54,880 bases of DNA, from the NCBI RefSeq assembly GCF_001591445.1, contig NZ_BCUX01000033.1:1-54880 (forward strand), given 5' to 3'. Origin of the DNA: Neobacillus drentensis NBRC 102427. Its GTDB lineage: Bacteria; Bacillota; Bacilli; Bacillales; Cytobacillaceae. The notes below the pieces were generated by a model, which saw nothing but the letters and a program-made list of their open reading frames with translations, did no database searches and was not told the DNA's origin. Position numbers and translations under genes: made by a program. Shown here piece after piece: positions 8,319 through 18,089 of this stretch (positions are counted from its first letter, which is position 1; each line of letters opens with the position of its first letter).

Positions 8319-9149
8319 TTACAAATAATCAACAAAACGGTTTCTAAATTTTAAATGAAGGACTGAACCGATTAGAAACAGTACGAAGACAGTAATCCAA
8401 AAATACAAAGTTAATTGCGGGTATTTCGCTGGATACCAGGTTGTTCCTAGCAGTGCCGCTCTGTACCCTTCAACAATGTAATACAAAGGGTTTAATTTTA
8501 ATATAAAGGCATAGTCCTTACCATGTATCATTAAATGATCCGTATGCCACAAGAGTGGTGTTAAATATAGTAACATTTTTAAAACAGATTGGACAATCTG
8601 TTGAACATCTCTGACAATCGTCGAAAGTGTAGATGTTATAAGTGCGAGAGCTAATAAAAACAATATCGTAGCCAGCATAAAGTATGGCAGCTGGAGGAAA
8701 TACACACTAAGTTTAAAGTCAGTGAATTGCAAGTAAACGAGAACAACAGCAACTAACATTAAATGAGTATAAAAATTCGCCATGATTACAAATGATGGGA
8801 TCGCACTCATCGGAAAACTCATTTTTGATATTAATTGAATTCTCGAGTAAATCGACCTTGATGATGCGGATATTGCTGGATTCACAAAGAACCAGACAAT
8901 CATGCCAGTTAACATCCAAGTGAAGAAAGGGACTTGGGTTCCATCATCCATTATTATCTCTTGGCCGCCGCGTACTCCTAAGCCAAATACAAACCAATAA
9001 ATCGCAAGCTGAATGGAGGGATTTAAAACTTCCCACACTCTCCCGAGATAATTATTCGTATTTGCACTTTTCAATTCAAAGGCAGATAATCTCAGGATAA
9101 GGTAAAAGGAACTAATTTGTTCCTTTACAATTGTAATCATTGATTTCAT
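8319..9149 (-). CDS. tagG: Teichoic acid ABC exporter, permease subunit TagG
   Basis: 276-residue ABC-2 type permease with about six hydrophobic helices. Features typical of TagG and related exporters are the N-terminal amphipathic stretch, LGRVWEVLNPSIQLAIYWFVFGLG, the NPAISASSRSIY segment, LLYLTPLLW, LKLNPLYYIVEGYRAALLG and a terminal KFRNRFVDYL. It forms the membrane channel of the WTA exporter with TagH. It is the first gene of a tagG-tagH-tagA operon. A TATAAT box at 9188-9193 on the minus strand may be its promoter, without a good -35 box. Confidence 0.94.
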   Translation of the reverse strand: MKSMITIVKEQISSFYLILRLSAFELKSANTNNYLGRVWEVLNPSIQLAIYWFVFGLGVRGGQEIIMDDGTQVPFFTWMLTGMIVWFFVNPAISASSRSIYSRIQLISKMSFPMSAIPSFVIMANFYTHLMLVAVVLVYLQFTDFKLSVYFLQLPYFMLATILFLLALALITSTLSTIVRDVQQIVQSVLKMLLYLTPLLWHTDHLMIHGKDYAFILKLNPLYYIVEGYRAALLGTTWYPAKYPQLTLYFWITVFVLFLIGSVLHLKFRNRFVDYL

Positions 9150-9219
9150 TAAAATTGTCCTTCCTATCGCTAATAATAACCTTGTTCATTATACATTAAT
9201 TTCTCCAAAGGGACATAAT

Positions 9220-9255
9220 AAAAAACAAAGCTTCGACCTTAAATAATCGAAGCTT
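9220..9255 (-). terminator. Terminator after tagD-tagB
   Basis: Perfect 9-bp stem AAGCTTCGA/TCGAAGCTT (9228-9236 with 9247-9255) followed on the minus strand by TTGTTTTTTATTA. Confidence 0.87.
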
Positions 9256-9266
9256 GTCACAATTTT

Positions 9267-10475
9267 TTAATACCCTTTATCTGTGGTTTTAAGGTTATCT
9301 TTAGCAAATATGTGTTCAACAAGGTTTTGACTGGAACGACCTTTCGAGTATTGATTCCACTTTTCGCAATAATACTCGATTATATTCAGGTCAAAGCGGT
9401 TGTTCTTTATAATATCGATAATAGATTCCGTATCCTTTACCATCGGTCCGGGCAGGTGTTCTTCAAACCCTCCCATAACGCCGCGATCCCTTTTATATTC
9501 TTCTAGATCATAGGTAAAGAAGATCATCGGTTTACGTAAAAGTGAAAACTCGTATGGTATGGAAGAATAGTCTGTAATTAAATAATCCGCTGCGACAAGC
9601 AAATCAGTAATTTCATACTGATCGGAGGACAGGTCAACTACAAAATCTGGGTAGCGTGTGGAATAATCTCCTTTATTCTTAATCGCAGGATGTAAACGTA
9701 AAATTAAAATATATTCCGCCCTAAGTTCCCGAGCCATTTTTTCTATCTCAAGCACCAAATTGAAATGATCTAATTGATAATCTCTATAAGTCGGAGCGTA
9801 AAGGATCACTTTTTTCTCTTTCAATATGGGATGCTTATGTATTAAGGATGCTGTTGCCTTTTTCTTCGCTTCTTTATTAAAATAAAAATCAGTTCTAGGA
9901 ATCCCTGACGTCAGGATATTTTCCTTTTTAAGTTGAAAGGATTTCATAAAAATTTCTGCCATTACGTCAGAGCCAACGACCACTTGATCAAATTTACTAT
10001 AAACCTGTAAGAATCGCTGTTTTGCTTTTTCGGATCTAGTTTTTACTGATTCATCTTCAAGTCCAAATTTTTTCATGGCTCCCGATGCATGCCATAACTG
10101 AATACATTGAACCTCTTTCTTAAATTTTACTGCTGCTAAAAAGCCAAAATAATTATCAACGAAAAGATACCGGGAAGTAGCTAAATGGAAAACCCCTCTT
10201 ACCCAATGGATAAACTTTCGAACATCAAAAAGAAGAGCCGTTCCTTCACAATCACCCTTAAATTTATGAAATGCCTTTTTTTCGCACAGGAAGACCACTT
10301 CCACTGGTAGGTTTTGCCGGCGAATTTCTTCATATACATACTGGCTGTTATCACCAAAACTGACAACAAAAGTGGTTTTGTTCTTAAGAGGTACCAGAGA
10401 AAATATCGAAAAAAAACACTTAAAAATCCATAAATAAAAACAAATGGCTAGTTCCCTAACCATTTGTGACAGCAT
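9267..10475 (-). CDS. tagB: CDP-glycerol:ManNAc-GlcNAc glycerophosphotransferase, TagB-like primase
   Basis: 402-residue CDP-glycerol glycerophosphotransferase (Glyphos_transf family). The active-site histidine motif reads LWHASGAMKKFGLED (H129), the form typical of TagB rather than the HGTP of TagF. Later motifs are SGIPRTDFY, YAPTYRDYQ, LRLHPAI and LITDYSSIPYEF. TagB adds the first glycerol phosphate to the lipid-linked ManNAc-GlcNAc. The first 30 residues are hydrophobic and may hold the protein at the membrane. Its start overlaps the end of tagD by 20 bases, so the two are co-translated. The ribosome binding site before the ATG at 10475 is weak (AAAGATGA). Confidence 0.9.
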   Translation of the reverse strand: MLSQMVRELAICFYLWIFKCFFSIFSLVPLKNKTTFVVSFGDNSQYVYEEIRRQNLPVEVVFLCEKKAFHKFKGDCEGTALLFDVRKFIHWVRGVFHLATSRYLFVDNYFGFLAAVKFKKEVQCIQLWHASGAMKKFGLEDESVKTRSEKAKQRFLQVYSKFDQVVVGSDVMAEIFMKSFQLKKENILTSGIPRTDFYFNKEAKKKATASLIHKHPILKEKKVILYAPTYRDYQLDHFNLVLEIEKMARELRAEYILILRLHPAIKNKGDYSTRYPDFVVDLSSDQYEITDLLVAADYLITDYSSIPYEFSLLRKPMIFFTYDLEEYKRDRGVMGGFEEHLPGPMVKDTESIIDIIKNNRFDLNIIEYYCEKWNQYSKGRSSQNLVEHIFAKDNLKTTDKGY

Positions 10476-10854
10476 TTAAGTCATCTTTGATTTGGGAAGT
10501 AGAAATCCCGATCGTTCTTGGCAGGTAAACAACTTCACAGTATTCCTTTAGAAAATCAAATTTACCCTTCCAATCATCACCCATTACAAATACATCAATA
10601 TCATGTTTGATGACATCTTGAATTTTCTGATCCCACGTATTTTCAGGAATCACTTCATCTACAAAACGAATTGATTCTAAAATTAGTTTTCTATTTTCAA
10701 AACTGTGGTACGCCTGTTTGTTCTTCCCTTTATTAAATTCGTCAGTGGAAAGACCAACAACCAAATAATCGCCTAAGTCTTTGGCACGGCTAAGTAAATT
10801 TATATGTCCAAAATGTAACAAATCAAATGTTCCATAGGTTAGGATCTTTTTCAT
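10456..10854 (-). CDS. tagD: Glycerol-3-phosphate cytidylyltransferase TagD
   Basis: 132-residue nucleotidyltransferase that makes CDP-glycerol from CTP and glycerol-3-phosphate. The family motifs are TYGTFDLLHFGHINLL (containing the HxGH signature), DEFNKGK, and PRTIGISTSQIK near the C-terminus (the ISTS/K signature). I chose the ATG at 10854: AGGAGG lies 10 bases upstream, it matches the normal family start (MKKILTYG) and normal length. A longer frame from 10935 would start only about 7 bases after the predicted transcription start. All seven CDP-glycerol transferase domains in this window depend on this product. Confidence 0.96.
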   Translation of the reverse strand: MKKILTYGTFDLLHFGHINLLSRAKDLGDYLVVGLSTDEFNKGKNKQAYHSFENRKLILESIRFVDEVIPENTWDQKIQDVIKHDIDVFVMGDDWKGKFDFLKEYCEVVYLPRTIGISTSQIKDDLNAVTNG

Positions 10855-10948
10855 TAGAGTGATTCCTCCTGCTTTTAGTATTAAGAAAAGTATTAAGAAT
10901 TTATTCATAACAAAATTAATTTCAGTATACGACATAGTTCACCAAACC

Positions 10949-10977
10949 ATTATAAGACTAACACCTTTAAAATTCAA
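10949..10977 (-). promoter_or_regulatory. Predicted sigma-A promoter of tagD-tagB
   Basis: On the minus strand: -35 TTGAAT (10972-10977), exactly 17-bp spacer, perfect TATAAT (10949-10954). Predicted start near 10942, about 88 bases before the tagD ATG. This is the best-matching promoter I found in the window. Confidence 0.75.
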
Positions 10978-11069
10978 TGTGTAATTACTCGATTTCCACC
11001 TGAATCCCACAAATGGAGAAATGTACCTAAAAGTTATACACCTGTTTAGTGGCATATGCTATCCACATT

Positions 11070-11098
11070 AAAAAACTGACTTGAATTCCAAGTCAGTT
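11070..11098 (-). terminator. Terminator after the first glucosaminidase gene
   Basis: Perfect 10-bp stem AACTGACTTG/CAAGTCAGTT (11074-11083 with 11089-11098) with the minus-strand tail TTTTTTAATG. Confidence 0.87.
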
Positions 11099-11103
11099 AG
11101 CAA

Positions 11104-13089
11104 TCATTTTAATTCCCTTACAATATAACCCTTACTTACCCAGCCTGTCTTGCCATTAGATAACCTGATATTGTACCACTTTTTATCTATATCCATAACG
11201 ATGTTTCCTTTGCTATCCAAGACCAATTGCACATAATCATTTAAATAAAGGTGGGCAATTTCAGCCTTGTTGGTTGACGCATCTGGTCGTACATTTAAGT
11301 TATCAGTACCAACAACTCTTCCTAGATTAAGAACGGTGAAATAATCATCGTAGGTTGAGAAGGGAACTTTAATAGTTGTATCCACTTTATTAACATTGAC
11401 CTTTAGATTATAATCATTGGATTTCTCAACTAGGATAAAAGTTGTATCCTTCTTAATGGTGCTTGATAAGTCCTTCTCTGCTTTAGCTTGTATTCCAGCT
11501 GGGAACATATCTTTTCCAGCCGGTATTCCCGGTAAGGCAGGAACCGTTTTATTGATGGACGCTTTATCATAATATGTTTGGTCAAAAGGCAAGATGTTTT
11601 GCATATGGCGGGCAATCCCATTGCCCCAGTTCGGGTCACTTGCATACCAGTAGTTCATGCCGATACTTTTGCTTGGCACTCTCGTTCCTTTCGAATCATT
11701 GGTCCGATAGCCGAGCAGTGCTCCTTCAAAATGGGCGCCTTTTGGATTGAGGTAATCAGCTTTCATTTTTTGGGCAACATAATTAATACATTGCTCCACG
11801 GTTGAAAAACGGTACGCCCCTACAAAAGGTGTGGCATCATAAGCACCATATCCAAATAAATTATTTTTACCTAATGATATATTGGATGTACCAAAGCCGC
11901 TCTCATGGATGGCATGTGCCGCTAAGTAAAGAGCATTTAACCCGTACTTTTTGCCAGCATCGATAAAGGCTTGTCCTTTGTTTAATAACACACTTGGCTT
12001 GCCTTTAACATTTGCTGAGATGTAATTATTGATTTGCTTAGCAGTAACGGTAGATTGGGTCCGTAAATCAATAAACCGATAATCCGTTAGCTTATATTCC
12101 TTAACATAGCTTTTATAAACATAACCTGTTTTCCCATTGTAAATGACCTCGTACCAGTCATTGAGTATTTTTCCAGTTGATTTAACGCTCGTACCATTTG
12201 GAATAACGGCTAAAACAGATGAGCCTTCACCCGATTGCCGCATATTTAAATCGTCCAAAACCACATAGTACATTCCATTGCTTGTATTTACTGGAGGATT
12301 CACAGGAGAATTTACAGATATTTTTGTAGGTACCAATGGCATATAAGAATTATAAACATACCCTTTTATCCCTTTGTAACTTACCTCATACCAATTGCCA
12401 ACCATCTTTACCGACGAAATGACGGTCCCTTTAGGAATCTTTATCAATTTTGTATAGGCTGTCCCATAAGATGAATAAACATATGTATCCTGACTGATTT
12501 GATAATCCTTTTTCGAAAGTGTTTTACTAGAGGATTTATAAACATCACCGCTATAAATATACAGATTTTTTCCTTTGTATGTAATCCGGTACCATGTTTT
12601 TCCTATGCTATTAACTACCTTTTGTGTCGAGTACAACCCATTTCCACTAGGAAGACTCCCCACAGCCTTTTTCTTTGTATCTGGTGTTGAATATAGGCTG
12701 ACAGTTTTATTCGTAAAATAATAAGTTCCACTTGTTTTTGTATATTGATAGTATTCCTTCACATAACTGCCGCTGACCCAGCCTGATTTCTTATAGGTTT
12801 TACCTTTGGAATTATACGAATAGGTTACCTTGTAATAGCTGCCGTATTTCTCTGTTGCATAAATCATTTTTCCCTTTGGAATCGTGAGAATTGTTTTGGA
12901 TTTAGTACTTGCCCCCGCCCGCAATCTTAGGTTTGCTGTTGTTTGAAGTGTTGTTTTACTTATACGGACAACACTAGCAGCTTCCGCATGCTCAATACTG
13001 ATTGGTGCTAGCGGAATTGTCATCCCGCTGCTCAAACCACCGATTAATAATCCGGTGGATAAAACAAAAACTTTCCCCATGGTTTTCAT
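11104..13089 (-). CDS. Secreted SH3b-domain N-acetylglucosaminidase (autolysin-like)
   Basis: 661-residue exported protein. A signal peptide (about 1-38, ending AEAAS) is followed by SH3b-type repeats at about 48-112, 115-182, 196-252 and 273-331. A glucosaminidase (GH73-like) domain at about 360-500 contains AAHAIHESGFGTS, with probable catalytic E396, then NNLFGYGAYDA and YASDPNWG. A final SH3b lies at 588-657. The domain would cleave N-acetylglucosaminyl bonds in peptidoglycan, with SH3b domains binding the wall. It is about 167 bases downstream of a longer paralogue on the same strand and is ended by a strong terminator. It resembles LytD/LytG-type autolysins, but I give no symbol because orthology is uncertain. 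Confidence 0.88.
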   Translation of the reverse strand: MKTMGKVFVLSTGLLIGGLSSGMTIPLAPISIEHAEAASVVRISKTTLQTTANLRLRAGASTKSKTILTIPKGKMIYATEKYGSYYKVTYSYNSKGKTYKKSGWVSGSYVKEYYQYTKTSGTYYFTNKTVSLYSTPDTKKKAVGSLPSGNGLYSTQKVVNSIGKTWYRITYKGKNLYIYSGDVYKSSSKTLSKKDYQISQDTYVYSSYGTAYTKLIKIPKGTVISSVKMVGNWYEVSYKGIKGYVYNSYMPLVPTKISVNSPVNPPVNTSNGMYYVVLDDLNMRQSGEGSSVLAVIPNGTSVKSTGKILNDWYEVIYNGKTGYVYKSYVKEYKLTDYRFIDLRTQSTVTAKQINNYISANVKGKPSVLLNKGQAFIDAGKKYGLNALYLAAHAIHESGFGTSNISLGKNNLFGYGAYDATPFVGAYRFSTVEQCINYVAQKMKADYLNPKGAHFEGALLGYRTNDSKGTRVPSKSIGMNYWYASDPNWGNGIARHMQNILPFDQTYYDKASINKTVPALPGIPAGKDMFPAGIQAKAEKDLSSTIKKDTTFILVEKSNDYNLKVNVNKVDTTIKVPFSTYDDYFTVLNLGRVVGTDNLNVRPDASTNKAEIAHLYLNDYVQLVLDSKGNIVMDIDKKWYNIRLSNGKTGWVSKGYIVRELK

Positions 13090-13255
13090 TGACTCTACAT
13101 CCTTCTCTCTCTACTTTTTGATTTTCCGTCATCGTAACGACTCAAGCTTCTTCATCAGAAATGAACGTTCGTATTAGGGACTATCGCATCACCCCATTTT
13201 ATTTTCTCTATGAGACTATTTCTGTTAAAAAATAGTAAAAAACAAAATTACGAAT

Positions 13256-15649
13256 CTATTTAAAATCCTTTGCTATGTAAGCAGCACTGACCCAGCCAGT
13301 CGTACCATTTGCAAGTTTCAACTGGTACCATGATTTTGACGAGTCCATCATTAATGACCCATCCGCTTTGATATCGATCGACACAAACTCATTCAATGAT
13401 AAGGTTCCAATGGATGCATTTGAGGTCGACGGGCCCTTTCGGACATTTAATTCTGAAACAGTCACTCTACCTAAGTTCTTCACAGATATATATTTTGAAT
13501 AGTTACTAAAGTCAACGTCCTTGGTCCAGTATTCCTTATTATCGATTTTCACTCTTAGCCAAAAATCATTTGTTTTTTCTAAAAGGTTAAATGAGGCACC
13601 TTTACTAATTTTCTTTACTGCATCGAATCCACCTTTTTTACTATGAAGGACCATTTGTTTGTCCGCAGCAGTTGCTAAGATATTTGCAGGAAACACGTCA
13701 CTTCCTTCAGGAACAGCAGGTCTGGTTGGAATTTTGTCATTAATACTAGCATTGGTATAAAAACTAGGATCATATGGGAGTATTTTTTGCATATGCTGGC
13801 TAATCGCCTTACCCCAATTTGGATCGCTTGCATAATAAAAGTTCATACCTTCACTATTTGAATTAATTCTATCGTTGGTTAATGTTTTCGTACTGAAACC
13901 TAGATAAGCTCCTTGATACTTCCAATTAGATGGATTTAAATAAGTAGTTTTCATTTCACGCGCAATAAAGTCAATACACAAATCCACACTTGGAAAACGG
14001 TAGGCACCAATAAATGGGGCCGCATCATAGGCACCAAATCCAAATAAATTATTCTTTGCAATGGAAATTGCTGATGTTCCATAGGCACTTTCGTGGATAG
14101 CGTGCGCAGTTAAGTAAAGTGGATTTACCCCATACTTTTTACCAGCGTCAATGAAAACCTGTCCTTTTCCAGTTAGAATACTCTTCTTATTATTCGCATT
14201 AACATAGGCGGCAATATATTTATCAATTTGACTTGCGGTAACTGTGGATTGTGTCCGTAAGTCAATGAACTGATAGCTAGCTTTGTTGCCCAACGGGTCA
14301 CCTGTGACTACCTGTTGAAGATACTCGCCAAAGACATAACCGCTTTTCCCAGCGTAGTTGACTTTATACCAGCCATTAGACGTCTTTCGGCTCGGAATAA
14401 CGATAGCACCACTGGGAATCACCGCTTGAATACTAGCTGTCGTACCTGCAGCTTGTCTTAAATTTAATTGATCGGTAACCAAGTAGGTAGCTCTAGCCAA
14501 GTCTTGCTCCGTGATAACATCGACTGGAGGATTGTTTACCTCGCCATTGTCTGATTCTCCCGTTCCAGGTTTCTTTATCTCGCCATTGTCTGGTTCTCCT
14601 GTTCCAGGTTTCTTTATTTCGCCATTGTCTGATTCTCCCGTTCCAGGTTTCTCGACAGGCCTATTGTATTTTGCAAAGTCGCCGCTGTAGACATACCCTG
14701 ATTTGCCGTTATAGGAAACTTTATACCAATCTCCAATTCTCTGCTTTACAGTGATAACTGATAGTTTCGGAATTTTCACTAGTTTTGTATAGACATTACC
14801 ATAGGATAAGTACAAATATGTATCAAGATTTGCCTGATAATCAGTTGCCGCAAAGGAAGTTAACGTATATTTATTTACATCTCCGCTATAAACGTAAAGA
14901 CTTTTCCCATTGTATGATACTTTATACCAAGTTTGTCCGACACTATTTACTGCCTGATCAGCGGAATAAAGTCCGTTGCCGCTAGCCAAGTTATAAACTG
15001 CGCTTTTCTTTGTATCAGGACTAGAATACAGCTTCACTGACTTTTTCGGAAAATAATAAGCACCCGTAATCGTAGTATATTTATAGTATTCCTTTAAATA
15101 AGTCCCCTTTACCCAACCAGTGGTTGTTATGTTCTTCCCACTAGAAGAATAGGTATAGCTCACCTTATACCAGTCAGTTAATTTCTCCGAGCTTATCAGG
15201 GTTTTACCCTTCGGAATCGTTAGTAAAGTTTTATTCTTTGTACTTGCTCCCGAACGAATATTGACATGATCGGCGGTTTGATACGTTGTTTTTTGAAATT
15301 GAACGGTCTTTGGAGCAAGTGAAATTTTCTTTATATACGAGGCAGTAACCCAGCCAACTTTTGTTACCGTTTTTCCCGTCAGGGTAAATTGGTACGAAAC
15401 CTTAAACCAGCTGCCTTTTTGCTCCATTGCAGTAATCGTTTTAGCTTTGGGAATTTGGGTGATTGTTTTGTTGTTTGTACTTGGACCCATTCGTAAATTA
15501 ACATTTGCGGTTGTTTGATAGCTGACATTAGCTAATTTTACCGTGCTGGCCGCTTGTACCTGATGTAAACCATTCGGAACGATAGGTGCTGCAATCTCTC
15601 CTAAAAATAAACTAGTAGATATGAGGACAACTTTACCGATGTTTTTCAA
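13256..15649 (-). CDS. Secreted SH3b-domain N-acetylglucosaminidase, longer paralogue
   Basis: 797-residue exported protein with the same plan as the gene at 11104. After the signal peptide (about 1-34) come SH3b repeats at about 43-108, 121-187, 204-257, 270-328 and 388-445, then a glucosaminidase domain at about 480-625 (TAHAIHESAYGTS, probable catalytic E520) and a C-terminal SH3b at 727-795. It has an extra N-terminal SH3b repeat and a hydrophilic linker with three 13-residue repeats (PGTGESDNGEIKK type) before the fifth SH3b. The two genes are clearly a tandem duplication with later domain gain. It starts 9 bases after GGGAGGTG. The 289 bases upstream hold the terminator of the next gene and no clear promoter. 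Confidence 0.88.
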   Translation of the reverse strand: MKNIGKVVLISTSLFLGEIAAPIVPNGLHQVQAASTVKLANVSYQTTANVNLRMGPSTNNKTITQIPKAKTITAMEQKGSWFKVSYQFTLTGKTVTKVGWVTASYIKKISLAPKTVQFQKTTYQTADHVNIRSGASTKNKTLLTIPKGKTLISSEKLTDWYKVSYTYSSSGKNITTTGWVKGTYLKEYYKYTTITGAYYFPKKSVKLYSSPDTKKSAVYNLASGNGLYSADQAVNSVGQTWYKVSYNGKSLYVYSGDVNKYTLTSFAATDYQANLDTYLYLSYGNVYTKLVKIPKLSVITVKQRIGDWYKVSYNGKSGYVYSGDFAKYNRPVEKPGTGESDNGEIKKPGTGEPDNGEIKKPGTGESDNGEVNNPPVDVITEQDLARATYLVTDQLNLRQAAGTTASIQAVIPSGAIVIPSRKTSNGWYKVNYAGKSGYVFGEYLQQVVTGDPLGNKASYQFIDLRTQSTVTASQIDKYIAAYVNANNKKSILTGKGQVFIDAGKKYGVNPLYLTAHAIHESAYGTSAISIAKNNLFGFGAYDAAPFIGAYRFPSVDLCIDFIAREMKTTYLNPSNWKYQGAYLGFSTKTLTNDRINSNSEGMNFYYASDPNWGKAISQHMQKILPYDPSFYTNASINDKIPTRPAVPEGSDVFPANILATAADKQMVLHSKKGGFDAVKKISKGASFNLLEKTNDFWLRVKIDNKEYWTKDVDFSNYSKYISVKNLGRVTVSELNVRKGPSTSNASIGTLSLNEFVSIDIKADGSLMMDSSKSWYQLKLANGTTGWVSAAYIAKDFK
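14541..14657. repeat. Three 39-bp in-frame repeats in the hydrolase linker
   Basis: Units start at 14541, 14580 and 14619, each 39 bp and nearly identical (core TCGCCATTGTCTG). They encode the 13-residue PGTGE(S/P)DNGE(I/V) repeats of the linker. Such arrays can vary in copy number by slippage. Confidence 0.9.
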
Positions 15650-15893
15650 TGAAACACCTCCCTAAGTCTCTTTATAAGATATAAGTAGCAAATTTCTACA
15701 ATTCCTTCAAAAAAAATCATATTATGCCGAAAAAACGATGAAATCTATCATCATTATCTCTTATTAACCCAAGATTTTAAATAGATTCCAGTAAATACTT
15801 GTTGCAATAGAGAAAAATAGGAAAAAATCCTTATATTTAATTGAGGTTTCTTCGGGGAGTTTGTCACAAATCGCGATGCAATCGAGGGGTAAA

Positions 15894-15928
15894 ATGACAA
15901 AAACACCCAAATTTAGAACCTGGGTGTT
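15894..15928 (-). terminator. Terminator after galU and the CDP-glycerol transferase
   Basis: Stem AACACCCA/TGGGTGTT (15902-15909 with 15921-15928) followed on the minus strand by TTTTTGTCATTTT. Confidence 0.8.
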
Positions 15929-15938
15929 GTTAATACAC

Positions 15939-17126
15939 TTATTTTCGATTCTTCAAAATCACTTCTTTGACGACTCGTTCCGCTGCATGTCCATCTTCTA
16001 AATAACAAAACCGCTGATAAAATTCATTCATGCGATCTTTCGAAAGAGCCGCCTCTCCAATACCTTTAATGGCAGCAATCACTTTTTCTGTTGTTTCGAC
16101 GAGCGGCCCCGGTGCTTTTTCCTCAAAATCAAAATAAAAGCCCCGGATATCATCCTTATATTCTTCCAGATCGTAGGTAAAAAATATCATCGGCCGTTTT
16201 AGATTGGCATAATCGAAAAACACAGAGGAATAATCAGTTATCAAGATATCACTGATTAGGTACAGCTCTTGAATGTCCTCATGCTTGGAAAAATCCCAAG
16301 CAAAGCCTTGATACGCCTCCAAGTTAAAGTTTTCAGCCACTAAATAGTGCATCCGGAGAATGATAATATATTCATCGCCGAGCTCATTTCTAAGCTTTTC
16401 TAAATCCAAATGTAAATCTAATTTATATTTCCCTATTTGATAGAACTGATTATCTCTCCAAGTTGGCGCATAAAGAATAATCTTTTTATCATCAGGTAAT
16501 TTATGTTGCTTCTTAAATTCCTCCGAAATCATTGTGCGGTCTGGCCTGTAAAAAATATCATTTCTTGGATAGCCCGATTCAATCATTTTTTTATCAAACT
16601 GAAAAGCTCGCTTAAATATTTCTGTTGAATAATGATTGGGAGAAATTAAGTAATCCCAGTTTCTTGTTTCACGAAAAAAGTTCTCTTTATATTGCTCAGT
16701 TGTTGTTCCTGGCATTAATACTTCCTTCATATCACCAGCTAGTTTCTTTAACGGCGTCCCATGCCATGTTTGCAGATAAATCGTATTCTTGGGTTTCGGT
16801 ATCCACAATGGCATTCTGCTGTTTGTCACCCAAAATCTAGCACGCGCCATCAAAAGAAGCCACTTCACCGAAAACCGCCTTGCGTACGGAATTCCCTTGT
16901 CGATGAATCCTTTTTCAAAACGAGGGTCGACACTCCAAATAAGTTCATATTCAGAATGGTTTCTCTGCAGGTATTCGTATATCGCCCGAGGATTACAGCT
17001 GTATTGCTTACCAAGAAAGCTTTCAAAAATAATTAAGTTTTTATTTGTCGGTAAAAATGAAACAAATAAAAATAACCATTTGTAAGCCAGTTGGGCTATA
17101 TGCAATTTTTTTAACGATGATAACAA
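15939..17126 (-). CDS. CDP-glycerol glycerophosphotransferase family protein (TagB/TagF-like)
   Basis: 395-residue single-domain enzyme of the Glyphos_transf family. Motifs in order are LQTWHGTPLKKL (H122), DYLISPNHYST, ESGYPRNDIFYR, ILYAPTWRDNQ, ILRMHYLV and ILITDYSSVFFDYANLKRP. It should transfer glycerol phosphate from CDP-glycerol to a polymer or glycolipid acceptor. It closely resembles the second catalytic domain of the double enzyme at 29804 (shared WHGTPLKK, GYPRNDIFYR and ITDYSSV.FDYAN..RP motifs). It begins 24 bases after galU on the same strand, so they are probably co-transcribed. Whether it primes, extends or branches the chain cannot be told from sequence. Confidence 0.88.
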   Translation of the reverse strand: MLSSLKKLHIAQLAYKWLFLFVSFLPTNKNLIIFESFLGKQYSCNPRAIYEYLQRNHSEYELIWSVDPRFEKGFIDKGIPYARRFSVKWLLLMARARFWVTNSRMPLWIPKPKNTIYLQTWHGTPLKKLAGDMKEVLMPGTTTEQYKENFFRETRNWDYLISPNHYSTEIFKRAFQFDKKMIESGYPRNDIFYRPDRTMISEEFKKQHKLPDDKKIILYAPTWRDNQFYQIGKYKLDLHLDLEKLRNELGDEYIIILRMHYLVAENFNLEAYQGFAWDFSKHEDIQELYLISDILITDYSSVFFDYANLKRPMIFFTYDLEEYKDDIRGFYFDFEEKAPGPLVETTEKVIAAIKGIGEAALSKDRMNEFYQRFCYLEDGHAAERVVKEVILKNRK

Positions 17127-17150
17127 TGAACCGCTCTCCTAACCCTATCC

Positions 17151-18035
17151 TTATTTATTCACTTCAACCCTTTGATTGACAAGCTTTACTAAATATTCGA
17201 GCAAGTCGTCTCTAAGGTCCTCTCTGCTTAGAGCCATTTCTATCGTTGTTTTAATAAAACCAAACTTTTCGCCAACATCGTAGCGGATTCCTTCAAAGTC
17301 ATAAGCAAACACATTTTGGAAACTATTCAGGCGTTGAATCGCATCCGTCAACTGAATTTCGCCGCCTGATCCTGTTTCTTGATTTTCAAGAAGATCAAAA
17401 ATCTCAGGTGTTAAAATATATCTGCCCAGAATAGCAAGATTCGATGGCGCTAACTCAACTGGCGGCTTTTCAACAAAGTTTCTCACCTCATACATGCGGC
17501 CATCTTGCCGGCTCGGATCAATAATCCCGTAGCGATTGGTTTCTTCCATTGGGACCGGCTGAACACCTATCACCGACGAACCTACCTTATCGTACATGTT
17601 CATTAATTGTTTTAAAGAAGGAACTTTTGCTTGGACAATATCATCCCCTAATAACACCGCAAATGGTTCATTCCCAATGAATTTTCTGGCACACCAGATT
17701 GCATGCCCAAGGCCTCTCGGTTCCTTTTGTCGGATATAATGAATATCCACATTTCCCGGCTTACGAACTTCCTCGAGGAGCTCAAACTTCTCTTTCCGAG
17801 CTAAGTTTTCCTCCAGTTCAAATGCGCTATCAAAATGATCTTCAATCGCTCGTTTGCCCTTTCCTGTTACGATGATAATATCCTCAATTCCAGATTCAAT
17901 TGCTTCTTCGACTATGTATTGAATGGTTGGTTTATCAACGATTGGGAGCATTTCCTTCGGCATCGCCTTCGTAGCAGGTAAAAACCTTGTACCTAAGCCT
18001 GCTGCAGGGATAATCGCCTTTTTGACTTTACTCAT
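17151..18035 (-). CDS. gtaB: UTP-glucose-1-phosphate uridylyltransferase GtaB/GalU
   Basis: 294-residue nucleotidyltransferase making UDP-glucose. The N-terminal signature [21 protein letters not shown] is cut here to its core [11 protein letters not shown]; also present are [41 protein letters not shown] and [13 protein letters not shown]-glucose feeds teichoic acid glycosylation and glycolipid anchors. I chose the second of two adjacent ATG codons (18035), 8 bases after AGGAGG, since B. subtilis GtaB starts in the same place relative to the motif; the ATG at 18038 is possible. Its position between two polymer enzymes suggests that the polymer here contains glucose. Confidence 0.95.
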   Translation of the reverse strand: MSKVKKAIIPAAGLGTRFLPATKAMPKEMLPIVDKPTIQYIVEEAIESGIEDIIIVTGKGKRAIEDHFDSAFELEENLARKEKFELLEEVRKPGNVDIHYIRQKEPRGLGHAIWCARKFIGNEPFAVLLGDDIVQAKVPSLKQLMNMYDKVGSSVIGVQPVPMEETNRYGIIDPSRQDGRMYEVRNFVEKPPVELAPSNLAILGRYILTPEIFDLLENQETGSGGEIQLTDAIQRLNSFQNVFAYDFEGIRYDVGEKFGFIKTTIEMALSREDLRDDLLEYLVKLVNQRVEVNK

Positions 18036-18089
18036 CATTTATGCCTCCTTATAATTAATTCTAATCATTGTCATATCTAAATTCGTGCA

